Notes: generated from the letters alone by a model not told the origin. Counted from the first letter of the stretch, positions 52,745-60,930 are shown. The stretch: 60,981 nucleotides of DNA from Streptomyces sp. L-9-10 (GCF_004151105.1 NZ_PHRF01000134.1:12701-73681), one strand, 5' to 3'. Numbers and translations: made by a program.

Positions 52745-53049
52745 GCCGCCCTTCCAGCGACAGGTACGTACCCGTACTCGCGCCCTCCTTCGGCCAGCGG
52801 TCCGAAACGCTTGGGATGGGCACCCGGCGGATTCTCGACGCCTACAAGCCCTACAAGGAACAGGGATATCCAGGCGATTACCGCTGATGGTGAACGAGCA
52901 CGAAACCAGTCACGCACGTGCCCTGGAGCTCGTACGATGCGTAGATGAGGGCTCGTACTGAGGCTGCTGCGTCGCCATGACCCGCGACCTCCTCCCCTCA
53001 TTCCGCCCCTACACCACCGCCAAGGGCGTACCCGACCTCATGCACGCAC
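52745..53049. other. Debris between IS110 and ISAs1 relics
   Basis: The plus strand contains RRILDAYKPYKEQGYPGDYR ending at 52887, faintly like an ISL3-type transposase segment with a deletion, and an open stretch starting MTRDLLPSFRPYTTAKGVPD at 52977 that is quickly lost. Neither supports a working gene. Confidence 0.3.
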
Positions 53050-53265
53050 TCGCCGCAGCCGGGGCAGCATCGTTGTAGGCGACAACAAGGGGCGTGTCAG
53101 TCTGTAGTCCGTTGAGGCTGGTCTCACGGAACGTGCGGTCGCGCACGTGGTGCGGGAGGTTCTCGATGCCTCAGTGGCCTCTGATGTAGGTGGCGAGTTC
53201 AGTGCACGTGGCGTCGAAGACGCTCAGGCTGGTGATCAGGTAGACGCGCTCGATGGTCAGCTTCC
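53050..53265 (-). pseudogene. ISAs1-family transposase C-terminal remnant
   Basis: The minus strand reads KLTIERVYLITSLSVFDATC and TELATYIRGH. A TGA then stands where the conserved Trp of RGHWGIE should be, after which the frame continues GIENLPHHVRDRTFRETSLN and LQTDTPLVVAYNDAAPA. 'IRGHWxIENxxHxVRDxTFxED' is the signature of ISAs1 transposases. Only about 70 codons survive. Confidence 0.65.
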
Positions 53266-53438
53266 CGGTGCTCAGTCGCGTCTCCGACGATGATGTTCGG
53301 GCAGGCACGGCATCTGGATGTGACACCCCCACACACCGCTCCGGACGACGACGGACGGGCGGTTTCAAAAAACTCGACCTCACGTGAGGCTATGTTCCTG
53401 AAACCGCCCGCCAGGACGACGAACCTCGGCCGCGCCGG

Positions 53439-53771
53439 CTATGCCGGCCCGGTGGCCAGGACGTCCAGGAGCCGGCGGGCCGAGTGCGGCGACCGGTCTC
53501 CGTCGTCGACGAGCGCGAGCAGCGGTGGCAACCGTTCGACCGCGCGCCTCAGGCGACCGGCCCGGACGTGTTCCGTGGTGTCGCGCAACGCCTGCTTGAC
53601 CGAACGCCGAGTCCAGGCCGCGGAGTCCAGGCGCTGCGCCCAATGCTGTTCGTCCTGGTACGGCAGCCACCGGCCTGCCTGACAGTCGTCGACCAGGGCG
53701 CCGGCCGCGCGCTCCAGCAGCGCCCGGCTTCGGTCGTCGGTGATGTGAAGGTTTCCCCTTGAGTCAGGTGC
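53439..53771 (-). pseudogene. Startless open frame, probable gene fragment
   Basis: The frame between the TGA at 53772-53774 and the TAG at 53439-53441 gives about 110 codons of balanced composition: NLHITDDRSRALLERAAGAL, VDDCQAGRWLPYQDEQHWAQ, RLDSAAWTRRSVKQALRDTT and PPLLALVDDGDRSPHSARRL. It has no ATG or GTG near its beginning. It immediately follows the secreted-protein gene and looks like the 3' end of a real helical protein whose 5' end was deleted. Family not recognised. Confidence 0.45.
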
Positions 53772-54230
53772 TCAGGTGGTGCACTGCTTCGTGGACGCGG
53801 GAGACCACGCGCTCCAGGCGGCACCGGCGGCTTGGGCATGTACGCGGATGGAGACCTTCTTGCCCGGTTGGCACACCCATCGGGTCACGGTCCCCACCGC
53901 TTCGGGGCCGAACTCCTGGCCCGGCCCGACGTTGGTGCGACTGTTGCCCATCTTCGTCCAGCCGGTGGCACCCTCGACCATCCCGAACGCCTCGTACGAG
54001 ACGGTCAACGCCCTGTTTCCCGTGTTCTTCAGCTTGACGTACGCCGTCACGTGACGAAAGGGATTGTCAATGCCTCCCGTCTCCGAACTGATACAGCCGT
54101 GGACGGAGACGCGACCGGTCGACGCACCCCCGCCGCAGGCGATCGTCACCGCCTGCGCGTCGCTCGCCGGGACGGTCACCATGGTGAGCGCCGCCGCTCC
54201 CAGGATCGCTCCGATACGCATCGAATGCAT
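53772..54230 (-). CDS. Secreted protein of unknown function
   Basis: 152 residues. A clear Sec signal peptide (MHSMRIGAILGAAALTMVTV, cleavage probably after DAQA near 27) is followed by a compact beta-rich domain with Cys residues in TIACGGG, SVHGCISS, RWVCQPG and KQCTT, likely two disulfides. VTAYVKLKNTGNRALTVSYE suggests an Ig-like or FxxD-type sandwich. No catalytic motif is visible. A purine-rich GGGAGGAA stretch precedes the ATG. Similar small secreted proteins are frequent in Streptomyces, with no known job. Confidence 0.75.
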   Translation of the reverse strand: MHSMRIGAILGAAALTMVTVPASDAQAVTIACGGGASTGRVSVHGCISSETGGIDNPFRHVTAYVKLKNTGNRALTVSYEAFGMVEGATGWTKMGNSRTNVGPGQEFGPEAVGTVTRWVCQPGKKVSIRVHAQAAGAAWSAWSPASTKQCTT

Positions 54231-54724
54231 GATTCCGTTCCTCCCTGTTGGTGGTTCCTCCGCCTCACCATGAAGTGGCCCGAGGGGCGCCGGGCGATTC
54301 CAACGAGTTATTCACCCAAAGAGACGCCCTGCACAACATGGATTGAGGAACGGCCGGCACCCGCGTGAGAGACAATGCATCCGGCGCTCGATCACGGTCC
54401 CTCTCGACCCACCGACGGCATGGTGCCGATGCCCGGAATGTCGCGAGGCAAAGGCCGACTAGTGGGGGCGGCGCCTTCGTTCCCCCGGGTGGCTACCCGC
54501 GGCGGGTGTCGGAGATCTGCCGGGAGCGGGCCGGTTATTTGCCGTAAAAGCAAACAGATTTGCTTGTGTTCCCCAAGGTGAGCGCACTCTCCAAGGCATC
54601 GGCACGACGGTCGGACCGCCACGCTCAGGAGTGCGCTTCGACGCGCCGCATCACGGCATGCGGCTCGCCGGTCGCAAGTCCTGACGGCGGTCGCGGGTGG
54701 CAGCCGCCTACCGAGGAGAACACT
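54231..54724. other. Intergenic region with isolated palindrome
   Basis: Almost 500 bases with no convincing gene on either strand. The notable parts are the palindrome at 54548-54565 and an AT-rich patch around it. The 54713-54718 GAGGAG site belongs to the small peptide gene. Confidence 0.45.
54548..54565. promoter_or_regulatory. Perfect AT-rich palindrome, candidate operator
   Basis: AAGCAAA (54548-54554), CAGA, TTTGCTT (54559-54565). It is an AT-rich 7+4+7 palindrome in DNA of about 70% GC, 160 bases upstream of the small Cys-rich peptide gene. The size and symmetry suit a dimeric regulator such as TetR or MarR type. Confidence 0.5.
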
Positions 54725-54829
54725 GTGTCCAGCGATTGTGATTACCTCGATGGCGACGAGGTGGCCGAGTACGACAACTCCTGCGGCTGCGCCTGCTGGA
54801 CGGGCGGCCCACGATGCTGGAGCGGATGA
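54725..54829 (+). CDS. Small Cys/Trp-rich peptide (34 residues), possible RiPP precursor or fragment
   Basis: GAGGAG (54713-54718) lies six bases ahead of GTG 54725, one of the best ribosome-binding sites in the window. The peptide has an acidic first half (SSDCDYLDGDEVAEYDN, no basic residues) and a Cys-rich second half: SCGCACWTGGPRCWSG with Cys20, 22, 24 and 31 and Trp25 and 32. An acidic leader followed by a Cys/Ser/Thr/Trp core resembles precursor peptides of modified natural products, but I recognise no known class and see no modifying enzyme nearby. The 3' end coincides with a 12-bp direct repeat and a Tn3-type relic, so the natural C-terminus may be lost. Confidence 0.5.
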   Translation: MSSDCDYLDGDEVAEYDNSCGCACWTGGPRCWSG

Positions 54830-54862
54830 CGTACACCGAACCGGTCTCGCGGAGCGGATGAC
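54819..54862 (+). repeat. 12-bp direct repeat at the peptide gene / Tn3 relic junction
   Basis: GGAGCGGATGAC occurs at 54819-54830, covering the peptide gene's stop codon, and again at 54851-54862 inside the Tn3-type relic, where it encodes the complement of VIRSA. The two copies lie 32 bases apart and may mark a recombination joint. Confidence 0.55.
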
Positions 54863-55310
54863 CGTGTTGATCTGGGCTGCGGTCGGCGGCTCGATCAGTT
54901 CCTCGCACATCTGCCGCATCAGCTCGGCCCGCACCTGCTCTTCGCGGCGTTCCTCTCGCCAGATCATGTCCCCCAGTTGCAGTTGCGAGGCGAGCTTGAC
55001 CTGGTCGGTCGTGGTGCACTCGTGCCAGCCGGTCAGGTCTCGCAGTTCGCTGCGGTGTCGCTTCGCGGCGCGGGAGGTGAAGTCGTAGAACCCCAGCTCG
55101 GCCGCGGCGACGCCAACGTGCTTGGCGACGTGCTCGACGGCGTCGGACGGCAGCTCCAGACGCATCTTGGGAAACCGGGTGCGCCAGGTCAAAAACTTGA
55201 GCTGGACGGCGAAGCACAGCCTGGTGGCACTGGTCTTGTTCCGTAACCAGCCCGCCTCGTCGCTGCCAGGGTGAAGTGGTCCACCACCCCGTCCACACCA
55301 AGATCCCGCC
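54837..55310 (-). pseudogene. Tn3-family transposase N-terminal (DUF4158) fragment
   Basis: The minus strand encodes GVVDHFTL, then after a one-base shift GSDEAGWLRNKTSATRLCFA, VQLKFLTWRTRFPKMRLELP, DAVEHVAKHVGVAAAELGFY, SELRDLTGWHECTTTDQVKL and REEQVRAELMRQMCEELIEP, ending around QINTVIRSA. That is the DNA-binding N-terminal section of Tn3-type transposases. The catalytic DDE part, more than 700 residues, is absent. It ends at the 12-bp repeat beside the small peptide gene. Confidence 0.72.
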
Positions 55311-55610
55311 CCACGTCACAGCCCCTTCCGCCGCCCCGTGATCACCTGTCGGGCTGGACGGCAGAGGGGCTGGTGTACAGCGGGCACGGGTATCGGCGAA
55401 GTCACCCGGCACGGCGATCAGACCTGGTGGAAGCACGGCCCAACTGCCAAGCGCCCGGACGGGGGCAGTGGGGTGTGCCGAGATCGGGCAAGAGCCAGCC
55501 CGCCAAGGGCCAGGGCGATCGGCCCCGCCACCGGCCGGGCATATGGGTGCGGATCTGCACGCGGACCGGACGAGATGAGGTGCGGGAGGCGACCAATGCG
55601 GTCGTCTCGA
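55311..55610. other. Unassigned sequence after the ABC exporter operon
   Basis: No supportable gene. A plus-strand stretch reading TRHGDQTWWKHGPTAKRPDG has a faintly protein-like composition but no start, no stop context and no recognised family. No strong hairpin follows the permease stop at 55611. Confidence 0.35.
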
Positions 55611-56402
55611 TTACTTCGGGTCGCGGTTGAACTGCGCCGTCGACCAGCGGTAGCCGAGCGCGCTCAGGCCGACGCACCAGACGACCGTGATCCAGCCGTT
55701 GGCGCCGATTTCGGTGCCGAGGAGGAGGCCGCGGAGGGTTTCGATGGCGGGGGTGAAGGGCTGGTACTCGGCGATCGGCTGGAACCAGCCCGGCATCGTA
55801 CCGGCCGGGATGAAGGCGCTGGAGATGAGCGGCAGGAGGATCAGCGGCATGGCCATATTGCCGGCCGCCTCGGGGTTCGGACTGGCCGCTCCCATGCCGA
55901 CCGCGATCCAGGTGAGCGCCAGGGCGAACAGCGTGATCAGCCCGAACGCCGCGATCCACTCCAGTGCCGTGGCGTCCGTGGACCGGAAGCCCATCGCCAC
56001 CCCGACGGCGCCGACGAGGACCACGCTCATCACGCACTGCAGCACGCCGCCGACGACATGCCCGACGAGCAGAGAGCCCCGGTAGATCGCCATCGTGCGG
56101 AAGCGGGCGGTGAGGCCCTGGGTCATGTCCACACAGACGGACACCGCGGCCCCGATCACGGTGCTGCCGACGGTCATCAGCAGCAGGCCGGGGACGATAT
56201 AGGCGATGTAGTCGGAGCGGTCCGCGCCGCCGCCACCGATGCCGGCGCTCATCACGTCGCCGAAGATGTAGACGAGGAGCAGCAGCATCATGATCGGCGT
56301 GAGCAGCAGGTTCAGGGTCCCGGATGGGTAGCGCCATGCGTGCAGGAGGTTGCGGCGCAGCATCGTGTTCGAGTCGCGTACAGCGAGCGGGAGGGAGCTC
56401 AT
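55611..56402 (-). CDS. ABC-2 type exporter permease (DrrB-like)
   Basis: 263 residues. Six hydrophobic segments occur with ABC-2 membrane features: MLRRNLLHAWRYPSGTLNLL, LLTPIMMLLLLVYIFGDVM, YIAYIVPGLLLMTVGSTVIG, QGLTARFRTMAIYRGSLLVG and a late PGWFQPIAEYQPFTPAIETL. It forms the membrane half of a daunorubicin-resistance-type exporter with the ATPase upstream, whose stop it overlaps by four bases. Substrate unknown; likely an antibiotic or lipid-like compound. Confidence 0.9.
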   Translation of the reverse strand: MSSLPLAVRDSNTMLRRNLLHAWRYPSGTLNLLLTPIMMLLLLVYIFGDVMSAGIGGGGADRSDYIAYIVPGLLLMTVGSTVIGAAVSVCVDMTQGLTARFRTMAIYRGSLLVGHVVGGVLQCVMSVVLVGAVGVAMGFRSTDATALEWIAAFGLITLFALALTWIAVGMGAASPNPEAAGNMAMPLILLPLISSAFIPAGTMPGWFQPIAEYQPFTPAIETLRGLLLGTEIGANGWITVVWCVGLSALGYRWSTAQFNRDPK

Positions 56403-57400
56403 CGCACGTTCTCCTTGGGCTGGTTGGGGACGTTTGCCGGGCCGGTCAGGGCGAAGAACACGTCGTCGAGGTCGGGGGTGTGTACGGTCAGCTCGTCGGC
56501 CTCGATGCCGACGGAGTCGAGCCGGTCGAGAATGGAGCGCAGTTCGCGCTGACTGCCGTCGCTGGGGATGGACAGCGACAGTGCCTCGTCGTCCCGGGTG
56601 ATTTCGCGCAGGGCGTCAGCGGCGGACTGGTACGCGACCGGGTCGGTGAAGCGGAGCCGGATGTGCCCGCCCGGGATGAGCCGTTTGAGCTCCTCGGCGG
56701 TGCCCTCGGCGGCGATCTTGCCGTCGTTCAACACGGCGATGCGGTCGGCGAGTTCGTCGGCCTCATCCAGGTACTGGGTGGTGAGGAAGACGGTGACGCC
56801 GTCGGAGACGAGGCCGCGGATGATGCCCCACATGTTGTGGCGGGAGCGTGGGTCGAGCCCTGTCGTCGGCTCGTCGAGGAAGATGATCCGCGGGTTGCCG
56901 ACCAGCGTCATCGCGAGGTCGAGGCGGCGCTTCATGCCGCCGGAGTAGGTCGAGGCGGGCTTCTTCGCGGCCTCTGCCAGGTCGAAGCGCTCCAGGAGTT
57001 CGGCGGCGCCCCGTCGTCCCTCGCTTTTGGACAGGTGGTGCAGGTCCGCCATGAGGAGCATGTTCTCCTCGCCGGTGATCAGGCCGTCAACGGCGGAGAA
57101 CTGCCCGGTGACACCGATTGCGGCACGGACCGCCTGTGGGTCGGTGGCCAGGTCGTGCCCGCCGACGTGCAGGTCACCGGCGTCGGCGGTGATGAGCGTG
57201 GACAGGATCTTGACGGCGGTGGTCTTGCCGGCGCCGTTCGGGCCGAGCAGCGCGAACACGGACCCGGCCGGGATGCGCAGATCGATGCCGTCGAGGACGG
57301 TCTTGCCGCCGTACGACTTGCGTAGCCCGACGGCGGAGACGGCGGTCGGCGACGGGTGACCGTCCTTCTGTCTGGATGTGGGCATGACAGATGAAGGCAT
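56399..57400 (-). CDS. ABC exporter ATPase (DrrA-like)
   Basis: 333 residues from ATG 57400, with GGAAG just ahead. Walker A LLGPNGAGKTTAVKIL, Q-loop region GVTGQFSAVDGLITGEENML, signature STYSGGMKRRLDLAMTL, Walker B IIFLDEPTTGLDPRSR and H-loop region VFLTTQYLDEADELADR are all present. The C-terminal 90 residues match the DrrA regulatory extension (LTVHTPDLDDVFFALTG). It powers the permease encoded by the next gene. The open frame extends to 57487 but the extra residues lack conservation. Confidence 0.93.
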   Translation of the reverse strand: MPSSVMPTSRQKDGHPSPTAVSAVGLRKSYGGKTVLDGIDLRIPAGSVFALLGPNGAGKTTAVKILSTLITADAGDLHVGGHDLATDPQAVRAAIGVTGQFSAVDGLITGEENMLLMADLHHLSKSEGRRGAAELLERFDLAEAAKKPASTYSGGMKRRLDLAMTLVGNPRIIFLDEPTTGLDPRSRHNMWGIIRGLVSDGVTVFLTTQYLDEADELADRIAVLNDGKIAAEGTAEELKRLIPGGHIRLRFTDPVAYQSAADALREITRDDEALSLSIPSDGSQRELRSILDRLDSVGIEADELTVHTPDLDDVFFALTGPANVPNQPKENVR

Positions 57401-57579
57401 GGTGACTTCCTTCCGGAAAATGGTGTGGAGCGACCCGCCGCCGGAGACCTGCTCGACCACCTCGGTGGGCAGGATCCGCGGCGGCATCTGGTGGCCGGTC
57501 GGCCCGCATCTATGCGCGCTGTGCCGAGGCGAACGAACCGCGCGTGCGGGCTGAGTCGACTGGTGTGAGGCGACGAGTG

Positions 57580-57906
57580 CTACATCTCGGCCGTGCCGGA
57601 TTCCCCGCTGATGGACTCCTGATAGACGTCCGCGTAGGTGCGTGAGTCCTTGATCAGATCGTCGCAGAACGCGGCGACGTCCGTGCCGATGAGCTCCAGG
57701 ACCCCCTTGCCCGTGGCGGCGCCCTCCTCGAAGAAGTCGACGATCCCGGGGAGCAGGGGCCCGTCAGGCAGGTCGATCGGTCCGACCTTGAACAGGTACT
57801 TCTGCATCTCCTTGTAGACGATCTGGTAGTCCTGCGGGAGCGCTTTGACCCGGGCCATGTGTGCCCGCCACTGCTTCTTGCCCTCGATGATGTCTTGGAT
57901 GCTCAC
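57580..57906 (-). CDS. DUF1048 protein A
   Basis: 108 residues: MSIQDIIEGKKQWRAHMARV, KALPQDYQIVYKEMQKYLFK and LIKDSRTYADVYQESI. DUF1048 proteins are all-helical and are typically encoded between a PadR regulator and an ABC transporter, as here; their role is unknown. It is encoded two bases after the next DUF1048 gene in transcription order, so all genes from PadR to the permease probably form one operon. The 179 bases before the ATPase contain no gene. Confidence 0.85.
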   Translation of the reverse strand: MSIQDIIEGKKQWRAHMARVKALPQDYQIVYKEMQKYLFKVGPIDLPDGPLLPGIVDFFEEGAATGKGVLELIGTDVAAFCDDLIKDSRTYADVYQESISGESGTAEM

Positions 57907-57907
57907 G

Positions 57908-58264
57908 TCAGCCTCCCAGCCGGCTCAGCTTCTTTGCGACGTTCCTGTTCAACTGCTCGCGCCACCGGTCGCGATAGGTTCGAGCGCCTTCTCCACCGGC
58001 CAGCGCGGTGCAGAAGCCCGGGATGTCGTCGCCGAGCACCTCGTGGACGCTCTGCCCGTCGGCCGCTGCTACTTCGAGCAGCCCCAGGGCGGCGTCGAGG
58101 ATCGGCATCAGGTTGCGGCCGGTGAAGTCCCCATAGGGGAAGAGGTGGGCGATGATCTGTCCCCACGCCGCCCGGTAGTCGTCCGGGAGGACCTCGGCCC
58201 GGGTTTCGAACGCCTTCCATTCCCTGGTGAGATCGCTGCCTGTGATCTTCTCCCAGAAGTTCAT
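57908..58264 (-). CDS. DUF1048 protein B
   Basis: 118 residues: MNFWEKITGSDLTREWKAFE, TRAEVLPDDYRAAWGQIIAH and YRDRWREQLNRNVAKKLSRL. It is a diverged paralogue of the neighbouring DUF1048 protein, sharing the WKAF/WRAH and LPxDYxxxxxxxxxYLF pattern, so the two may form a heterodimer. ATG 58264 overlaps the PadR stop by four bases (ATGA), showing tight coupling to the regulator. Confidence 0.82.
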   Translation of the reverse strand: MNFWEKITGSDLTREWKAFETRAEVLPDDYRAAWGQIIAHLFPYGDFTGRNLMPILDAALGLLEVAAADGQSVHEVLGDDIPGFCTALAGGEGARTYRDRWREQLNRNVAKKLSRLGG

Positions 58265-58587
58265 CTCCCGCCCTCCTTGAGCTTGTTGATGCGTGATGAG
58301 ACGTACTGCCATTTCGCCCAGAACTTCGCGAGTTCCTCGCGTCCGGCGTCGTTGAGCGAGTAGAACTTGCGCGGGGGACCGACCCCGGATGGTCGTTTCG
58401 TCACCTGGACGAGCTTGTTCCTCTCCAGTCGCAGCAAGATGGTGTAGACGGTCCCCTCGACGACATCGGCGAAGCCGAGCTCGTTCAGCCGACGAGTGAT
58501 GGCGTACCCGTAGGTTTCCTCGCTGCCGATGATTTCGAGCACGCACCCTTCGAGCGTGCCCTTCAGCATCTCCGTCAGGTCGTCCAT
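58261..58587 (-). CDS. PadR-family regulator
   Basis: 108 residues. PadR winged helix: LKGTLEGCVLEIIGSEETYG, YAITRRLNELGFADVVEGTV, YTILLRLERNKLVQVTKRPS, GPPRKFYSLNDAGREELAKF and a C-terminal dimerisation helix. It likely represses its own operon of DUF1048 proteins and exporter, with release by the exported compound. Two CACCGAGTA repeats and two short palindromes directly upstream fit a PadR operator. AGGAGGAC lies before ATG 58587. Confidence 0.92.
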   Translation of the reverse strand: MDDLTEMLKGTLEGCVLEIIGSEETYGYAITRRLNELGFADVVEGTVYTILLRLERNKLVQVTKRPSGVGPPRKFYSLNDAGREELAKFWAKWQYVSSRINKLKEGGR

Positions 58588-58614
58588 CGCGAGTCCTCCT
58601 CGGCCCTAGCGGTA

Positions 58615-58654
58615 CTACGTAGCACCGAGTACCACTATACGGTATCACCGAGTA
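58615..58654 (-). promoter_or_regulatory. Candidate PadR operator/promoter
   Basis: The perfect palindrome CTACGTAG (58615-58622) is followed by CACCGAGTA (58623-58631), an AT-rich TACCACTATACGGTA imperfect palindrome, and a second CACCGAGTA (58646-58654), 23 bases apart start to start. It lies 28-67 bases upstream of the padR start. Confidence 0.6.
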
Positions 58655-58861
58655 GCGGGGGGCGGCAGAGCCTCCGGTCGGCGCGACCGGACCTGGGGCC
58701 GGTTTTGCGGGGACCCAGGCCTCGCAGCTGCGACTGCGGTTGGCCCGTCGGCTTGGCTTCATAGTGGGCGGGGGTTCGTGCGTCATTACCGCATTGCCCC
58801 GACCTCGACATCCCAAGGTGGCTTGCCGGCCAGCTTGCGGCTGTCGTAGACGAAGGCGAGC
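58655..58861. other. Intergenic debris
   Basis: No gene supported. The minus strand carries ELAFVYDSRKLAGKPPWDVE followed closely by a stop, probably the end of a lost protein-coding gene cut off by the IS30 element at about 58862. Confidence 0.35.
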
Positions 58862-59828
58862 TCAAGCGGTCAGCGCATCACCGCTGTTCAGAAGGTCAGC
58901 GTAGACCTCTGCGGGAGTGCGGTAGCTGTGGGTCTTGCGCGGACGGTGGTTGAGTTCGTGGGCGATGGTGTCCAGGTCGGCCTGGTTGAACGTGCGGAGG
59001 TTCGCGCCCTTGGGGAGGTACTGCCGAAGCAGCCGGTTGGTGTTCTCGTTGGTGCCGCGCTGCCACGGGCTCCGCGGCTTGCAGAGGTAGATCGGCATCT
59101 TGGTCTCGGTGGTGATGGCGTGGTGCTCGGCGATCTCCCGGCCGCGGTCCCAGGTGAGCGTCCGCCGCAGTTTGGGCGGGATACCGAGAAGGCTCCTGGT
59201 GAGGTGCGGGGTGACCTGCTCGGCCTTGATGCCGTCCGGCAGCGCGACGATGGTCGTGTAGCGGCTGGTGCGCTCGACGAGGGTCGTAGAGCGAGAGGTA
59301 GATCGCTTCGTGCGAGATCTGCATGGCGGTGTCACCAGGGAACTGGCGTCGCAGCCACCCTGCGATCCGCTCGGGAGACCAGCACAGAGCCAGCTTGGCC
59401 TCCACCAGGGCGCGCAGAGACGGTCGTTGGGCGAGTTTGGCCTGCTTGGGCCGGCGCCCGCGCGCGTAGGCGGCCTCATCGGCGGAGGCGGCACGGTAGC
59501 GGTCCCGGCCGCCGTTGCGGGCGATCTCGCGGGAGACGGTCGAAGGCGATCGGCCCAGCCTCCTGGCCAACTGCCGGGCAGATTCCCCGGCGGCGATGCC
59601 GCGGGATATCTCTTCACGCTCGCTGCCGCTCAGATGCCGCTCCGATCGCTGCTGCGGGGCGAGGCGGACACCGCCACTCTGGTACAGGAACCGACGGGCG
59701 TACTGCATCGGTGCCCCAAGCGCCCGCCCGATCAAGCTGAACGACTGCCCCTCGCGCCAGCGCCTCCAGATCTCATCCCGCTGAGCCGGCGAAAACCCGT
59801 AGTCACGCACCTGTGCCTCCACGATCAC
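58862..59828 (-). pseudogene. IS30-family transposase with catalytic-region deletion
   Basis: The N-terminal DNA-binding region is intact (FSPAQRDEIWRRWREGQSFS, SEREEISRGIAAGESARQLA, RLGRSPSTVSREIARNGGRD) up to AMQISHEAIYLSLYDP. The sequence then jumps with a frame change at about 59280 to TLVERTSRYTTIVALPDG, LTWDRGREIAEHHAI, CKPRSPWQRGTNENTNRLLR and HELNHRPRKTHSYRTPAEVY. Some 60-70 codons, including the GHWEGDL motif with the first catalytic Asp, are missing. It cannot transpose unaided. Confidence 0.8.
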
Positions 59829-60014
59829 ATGATCATCCGTGGGTGGTGCGTTGATCACTTGAGGGTGCCAACGAATGACGACAGGCGGCCCGCTTGTCCA
59901 ATGAACCCGGACTTTCCGGGGCCGACGGCGGCGCCGATCCATTCAGATCTGACGAAGGATGATGGGGTTCGCTGACGGTGAGGGTCGAATGCGACCACCG
60001 GCACGGGGAGCGGC

Positions 60015-60840
60015 ATGGCCAACCTGGTCTACGAGCGGGTGTCGACCGACCAGCGGCCGACCGACCGTCAGAACCTCGTCCTCGCCGAGGCAGGGATCGA
60101 AGATCCGGTTGTCTTCGGGGAGACCGCGGGCACTTCCAGTCGCCTCCCCCCTGGGAACGGCCGAAGTTCGGCGAACTGCTGGCGTACGCGCGGCCGGGCG
60201 ACACCGTGCACATCTCCGAGATGTTCCGCCTCGTACGCGGTACCGGCCACATCCTCGACGTGCTCGACGTCCTGCACCGCTACCAGGTGGGGCTATGCAT
60301 CCACGACGGAGCGTTCTCCGTGATGGGCCTCACCGCCCGCCACCCGCGCACCGGAGAACTGCTGTCCGCCGAGGCTGAGGGCGGCAAGGGGTGGATGCCG
60401 CGCGGCCGTCGTGTTCGGTAAGACCGGCGGTGTGCGTATCGTGTACCTGGGCGGCCGGTTCATCGCGAGCCTTGCCTGCGAGCACGATGTCAGCCGCGGT
60501 GCCGTTCGCACTGTCGTCGCCGGCCTTCTGCCCGGGCACACGCCCGTCGACCCGGCGTCCCGACCCCGGAGCTGCGGTCGTCCCCGACGTGCTGGGCAAG
60601 GTCGCGGATTTCCTCCGCGCCACCGCCCTGGGCCTGCCGGGTGCGCCCTGCTCGACCAGGGGGTGGCTGTACGGCGCGGCCGGGGGTACACCCTGCGCGT
60701 CAGTGTCACGCCCGCGGTCCACCGCCGGCTCCTCGCCCGCTGCCGGCTCTTGGGTGGCATGCCGGGGACCTCGGCAGTCCCGGCGCAGCGCAAAGCCTGC
60801 CGCGAGTACGCGAGCCGCGTCAGCACCCCCTCGGGACTAC
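60015..60840 (+). pseudogene. Serine recombinase (resolvase) relic
   Basis: ATG 60015 gives MANLVYERVSTDQRPTDRQN and AGIEDPVVFGETAGTSSRL, with the catalytic Ser in RVSTDQ. A frameshift near 60145 leads to RPKFGELLAYARPGDTVHIS, EMFRLVRGTGHILDVLDVLH and TARHPRTGELLS. About 30 codons are missing where the text jumps to AEAEGGKG. A further shift leads to the helix-turn-helix RFIASLACEHDVSRGAVRTV and then a degraded tail to about 60840. At least three lesions are present. Such recombinases travel with Tn3-type elements, and a Tn3 fragment lies 5 kb away. Confidence 0.72.
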
Positions 60841-60930
60841 CACCGGACCATGATCAACGGCTTGACGTCAACCGCGAACTCCCCAGTACCAGGACCGTCT
60901 TTCGGCGGGGTTTGGAGTTGGGGGAAGGTC

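Noticed and set aside
52815..52887. Short stretch RRILDAYKPYKEQGYPGDYR resembling an ISL3-type transposase segment
   Set aside because: Only about 20 residues, with no other ISL3 motifs around it; too weak to annotate as an element.
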